In this document: one piece after another, positions 19,299 through 22,500 of the stretch
Layout of the letters: each line of letters starts with the position of its first letter
Numbering within the stretch: the first letter of the stretch is position 1
Source: Theodoxus fluviatilis
Lineage: Eukaryota > Mollusca > Gastropoda > Cycloneritida > Neritidae
Reading direction: 5' to 3'
Length of the DNA stretch: 22,500 nt
Assembly: GCA_034096865.1 (NCBI GenBank)
Contig: JAWQFJ010001302.1
Coordinates: 144,752-167,251, forward strand
Made by a program: the position numbers and the translations under genes
The notes under the pieces: model-generated
Database searches by the model: none
What the model saw: the letters and a program-made list of their open reading frames with translations, nothing else
What the model was told of the DNA's origin: nothing

Positions 19299-19574
19299 CT
19301 AGAGACGGGCCACACTAGTGGACTCGTCAGAGTACAGGGGTGTGGGAAGGACAGCCAAGATGGCGGGCCACATAATCTGATTGGCAAACGTTATTGGTCG
19401 GTTAATCTGCAGTGAATTCACACACATAATAACAAAACATATAAAGGTTTTTTTTTACTCGTAAAAATGCATCCAATCAGATGCTGTTTCCCGCCAGAGT
19501 TTGCAGCCTGCCAACTTTCTGTCTTTCTGACACCCCTCCCCTCGGACTAGTCCACTAGTGTGGTCCGTCTCTGG
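19299..19574. mobile_element. MITE-like element with terminal inverted repeats
   Basis: A 276-bp segment starts CTAGAGACGGGCCACACTAG and ends with the complement of CCAGAGACGGACCACACTAG. About 27 of the first 30 bases of the two arms pair, and similarity continues more weakly (AGGGGTGT, then TCTGATTGG) over about 100 bases. There is no coding capacity, which fits a non-autonomous DNA transposon. Flanks AGGCTT and AGGCAT are a possible but imperfect target duplication. The superfamily cannot be assigned from this. Confidence 0.7.
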
Positions 19575-19659
19575 AGGCATTTAAAATAAACTTTTCATGG
19601 CAGCGCACTCCAAAACGCAACAGAACGATGCATGACCTACGAGCAGGAAGAAGATGGAA

Positions 19660-21855
19660 GAGGACGTGGAGAAAGAGGAGGACCAGGAGGAAAAGGAGGA
19701 GAAGACCAGAATGAGATAGAGGAGGAACTGGAAAAGTTGGAGAAAAAACAGTAGAAGGAGGTGGAGGAGTAGGTAGTAGAGGAGGAAGTGGAAAAGTAGA
19801 AAGGAAATGAGTAGGTAGTGGAGGAGAAAGTGAAGGAGTAGGATCTGGAGGAGGAAGTAGAGGAGGAAGTGAAGGAGTAGGAAGGGGAAGAGTAGGAAGT
19901 GGAGGAGTAAGTGGATGAGTAGAAAGTGGAGGAGTAGGAAGTGGAGGAGGAAGTGGAGGAGAAGGAAGTGTAGGAGGAAGTGGAGGAGGAAGTGGAGGAG
20001 GAAGTGGAGGAGAAGGAAGTGGAGGAGGAAGTGGAGGAGGAAGTGGAGGAGGAAGTGGAGGAGGAAGTGGAGGAGGAAGTGGAGTAGGAAGTGGAGGAGT
20101 AGAAAGTGGAGGAGTAGAAAGCGGAGGAAGAAGTGGAGGAATAGGAAGTGGAGTAGGACGTGGAGGAGTAGGAAGTGCAGGAGTAGGAAGTGAAGTAGAA
20201 AGCGGAGAAGTAAGTAAAGGGGTACAAAGTGGAGGAGTAGGATGTGGAGGAGTAGGAAGTGGAGGAAGATGTGGAGGAGTAGAAAGTGGAGGAGTAGAAA
20301 GTGGAGGAGGAGAAAGTGGAGGAGGAAGTGGAGTAGGAAGTGGAGCAGAAAGTGGAGGTGTAGGTATTGGAGGATGAAGTGGAGGAGTAGAAAGTGGAGG
20401 AGTAGAACGTGGAGGAGGAGAAAGCGGAGGAGGAAGTGGAGTAGGAAGTGGAGCAGAAAGTGGAGGTGTAGGTATTGGAGGATGAAGTGGAGGAGATGGA
20501 AGTGGAGGAGGAAGTGGAGTAGGAAGTGGAGGAAGAAGTGGAGGAAGAAGTGGAAAAGTAGAAAGTGGAGGAATAGGAAGTGGAGTAGGAAGTGGAGGAG
20601 TAGGAAGTGGAGTAGGAAGTGGAGTAGAAAGTAGAGCAGGAAGTGGAGGTGTAGGTATTGGAGGAGGAAGTGGAGGAGGTGGAAGTGGAGGAGGAAGTGG
20701 AGGAGGAAGTGGAAGAGGAAGTGAAGTGGAGGAGTAGGTAGTGGAGGAGGAAGTGGATGGGTAGGTAGTGGAGGAGTAGGAAGTGGAGGAGTAGGAAGTG
20801 GAGGAGTAGGAAGTGGATGAGCAAGACGTGGAGGAGGTGGAAGTGAAGGAGGTGGAAGTGGACGAAGAAGTGGAGGAGGAAGTGGAAGAGGAAGTGGAGG
20901 AGTAGGTAGTGGAGGAGGAAGTGGAGGAGTGGGTAGTGGAGGAGTAGGAAGTGGAGGAGTAGGTAGTGGAGGAGGAAGTGGAGGAGTAAGTATTGGAGGA
21001 GGAAGTGAAGGAGGTGGAAGTGGAGGAGGAAGTGGAGGAGGAAGTGGAAGAGGAAGTGGAGGAGTAGGTAGTGTAGGAGGAAGTGGAGGAGTAGGTAGTG
21101 GAGGAGTAGGAAGTGGAGGAGTAGGAAGTGGAGGAGCAGGACGTGGAGGAGGTGGAAGTGAAGGAGGTGGAAGTGGAGTAAGAAGTGCAGGAGGAAGTGG
21201 AAGAGGAAGTGGAGGAGTAGGTAGTAGAGGAGGAAGTGGAGGAGTAGGTAGTGGAGGATTAGGAAGTGGAGGAGTATGAAGTGAAGGAGTAGAAAGTGGA
21301 GGAGCAGGACGTGGAGGAGGTGGAAGTGAAGGAGGTGAAAGTGGAGGAAGAAGTGCAGGAGGAAGTGGAAGAGGAAGTGGAGGAGTAGGTAGTAGAGGAG
21401 GAAGTGGAGGAGTAGGAAGTGGAGGAGTAGGAAGTGGAGGAGTAGAAAGTGGAGGAGTATGAAGTGGAGGAGTAGGAAGTGGAGGAGGTGGAAATGAAGG
21501 AGGTGGAAGTGGAGGAGGAAGTGGAGGAGGAAGGGGAGGAGGAAGTGGAGGAGGAAGTGGAGGAGGAAGTGGAGGAGTAGGAAGTGGAGGAGTAGGAAGT
21601 GGAGGAGTAGGAAGTGGAGGAGGTGGAAGTGAAGGAGGTGGAAGTGGAGGAGGAAGTGGAGGAGGAAGAGGAGGAGGAAGTGGAGGAGGAAGTGGAGGAG
21701 TAGGAAGTGGAGGAGTAGAAAGTGGAGGAGTAGGAAGTGGAGGAGTAGGAAGTGAAGGAGGTGGAAGTGGAGGAGGAAGTGGAGGAGGAGAACGTGGAGG
21801 AGGATGTGGAAGAGTAGGAAGTGGAGGAGTAGGAAGTGCAGGAAGAAGAGGATCC
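19660..21855. repeat. 2.2-kb GGAGGAAGT / GGAGTAGGAAGT minisatellite
   Basis: The array is built of 12-bp (GGAGGAGGAAGT) and 15-bp (GGAGGAGTAGGAAGT) units mixed in higher-order blocks. A block marked by GGAGCAGAAAGTGGAGGTGT repeats 108 bp apart (20341 and 20449). A block marked by GCAGGACGTGGAGGAGGTGG repeats about 169 bp apart (21135 and 21304). The plus strand is nearly all purine apart from T, so the sense strand of the host gene is pyrimidine-rich. Two minus-strand open frames of more than 750 codons arise only because pyrimidine-rich sequence rarely makes stop codons. Confidence 0.96.
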
Positions 21856-22225
21856 ACCTTCCAGCATTCCAATACAAAACCAAAGTTGTTTTGGTGTCAG
21901 GAGTTGTCTTCACCTCGCTGGAACCATCTCTCATCACAGCAGTTCACCAAATGACAGAATAAAGACGAAATCCAAATGTGAATATATGTTCAAACTTTTC
22001 TCCCATAGCTCAGAAAACTGTGAAATTGACGGTGTCTCTGAGGGTAAACCTGTATTACCCCTACAATTGAGAATTTGAACAGATATTTCAGTGAACACTA
22101 ATTAGAAATGATTTCCTTACCAGGAGTAGCAACTTTTAACACAATAGCTGTGTCTAACTGAATACACGTCACTCCAAAGTTACTATCATTAGCAAAAGTT
22201 AAGCAGTATATACTTCAATTCTCAC
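21856..22225. other. Intron sequence, nothing recognised
   Basis: Unique intron between the minisatellite and the donor of the first Ig exon in the window. No element was recognised. Confidence 0.5.
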
Positions 22226-22500
22226 CAAACACGTGAAGGTCAAGGCCCTTTCTGTCCACGTCGGAGTCAGAAGGTCCACACTGGTAGTTGCCTGCGTCCT
22301 GTCTTGTCACACTGTGCAGAGCCAGCCTCCTGGAGCTTTGACCTGGGATGACCTCGCCGTCCTTGAGCCATTGGTAGGAAGGAGGACGGGACACAAAGGC
22401 TGGATGTCCATCCAGTTCACAGTTCATTGTCGCAGTGTTGCCTGCTCGTGCGAAGGTATCCCCGTACACGCTGTAGCATGGACGTTGTGCTGCCGGTGCT
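22226..22500 (-). CDS. Ig-like domain exon (partial, first in window) of a transmembrane Ig receptor
   Basis: This exon encodes an extracellular Ig-like domain of the receptor gene that spans the window. The frame is open from the right edge and reads through a first cysteine (TATMNCELDGH), the core tryptophan (YQWLKDGEV) and the typical F-strand motif DAGNYQC, ending in LDLHVFG. The donor on the minus strand is TTTG|GTGAGAAT, at plus 22225/22226. The exon ends in phase 1, and the next exon supplies TC to make a valine codon. Its 5' boundary and any signal peptide or further Ig domains lie outside the window, so it is partial. Conserved Cys, Trp and DxGxYxC make the domain call firm; the ligand is unknown. 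Confidence 0.88.

Noticed and set aside
19581..21937. Two minus-strand open frames of more than 750 codons (Pro/Leu/Thr/Ser-rich and Leu/His/Phe-rich)
   Set aside because: They arise in a pyrimidine-rich minisatellite strand where stop codons hardly occur; both frames are open at once and the content is pure repeat.

Overview
This is a eukaryotic, animal-type genomic window. It carries one large intron-rich gene on the minus strand, and its introns hold simple-sequence arrays, minisatellites and transposon remnants. No bacterial features, rRNA, tRNA gene or CRISPR array was seen. The gene style (Ig-domain receptor, phase-1 exons, long repeat-laden introns) would suit an invertebrate such as a mollusc. 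That placement is inference, because nothing in the sequence fixes the species.

Reading the minus strand from high to low coordinates, nine coding exons join with consistent phases and canonical splice sites. There are five Ig-like extracellular exons (22226-22500 partial, 18894-19190, 16903-17205, 13794-14066, 8368-8700). A membrane-spanning exon follows (5377-5499), then three cytoplasmic exons (4978-5078, 1467-1973, 302-517) ending in TAG at 302-304. Junctions between Ig exons, and from the last Ig exon into the membrane and juxtamembrane exons, are phase 1. The last two junctions are phase 0. The N-terminus (signal peptide and any further Ig domains) lies beyond the right edge of the window. 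The cytoplasmic region has no TIR, kinase, death domain or ITIM that I can see. It reads like a NERD/PD-(D/E)XK nuclease-type alpha/beta domain whose catalytic residues appear to be lost. An Ig receptor with such a tail is the main candidate for an undescribed system here.

The introns contain several kinds of element. (1) A decayed plus-strand LTR retrotransposon lies at about 9701-13447, with a long 5' LTR, an 18-nt primer site matching the 3' end of tRNA-Pro, a frameshifted gag with two CCHC knuckles but no recognisable capsid, and a protease remnant lacking its catalytic triad. (2) A possible solo LTR lies at 2703-4486. (3) A MITE-like inverted-repeat element lies at 19299-19574. (4) A direct plus inverted repeat cluster lies at 5873-6495. 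(5) Very large low-complexity arrays are present: GGA (625-1075), GA/GGGA (8740-9542), CCCA/CTCA (14583-16448), CA/GT (17502-17838, 18690-18873) and GGAGGAAGT-type (19660-21855).

The three purine-rich arrays all put pyrimidine on the sense strand of the host gene, while the CCCA array puts GGG runs in the transcript. Very long open frames inside these arrays are compositional artefacts and are not annotated as genes.
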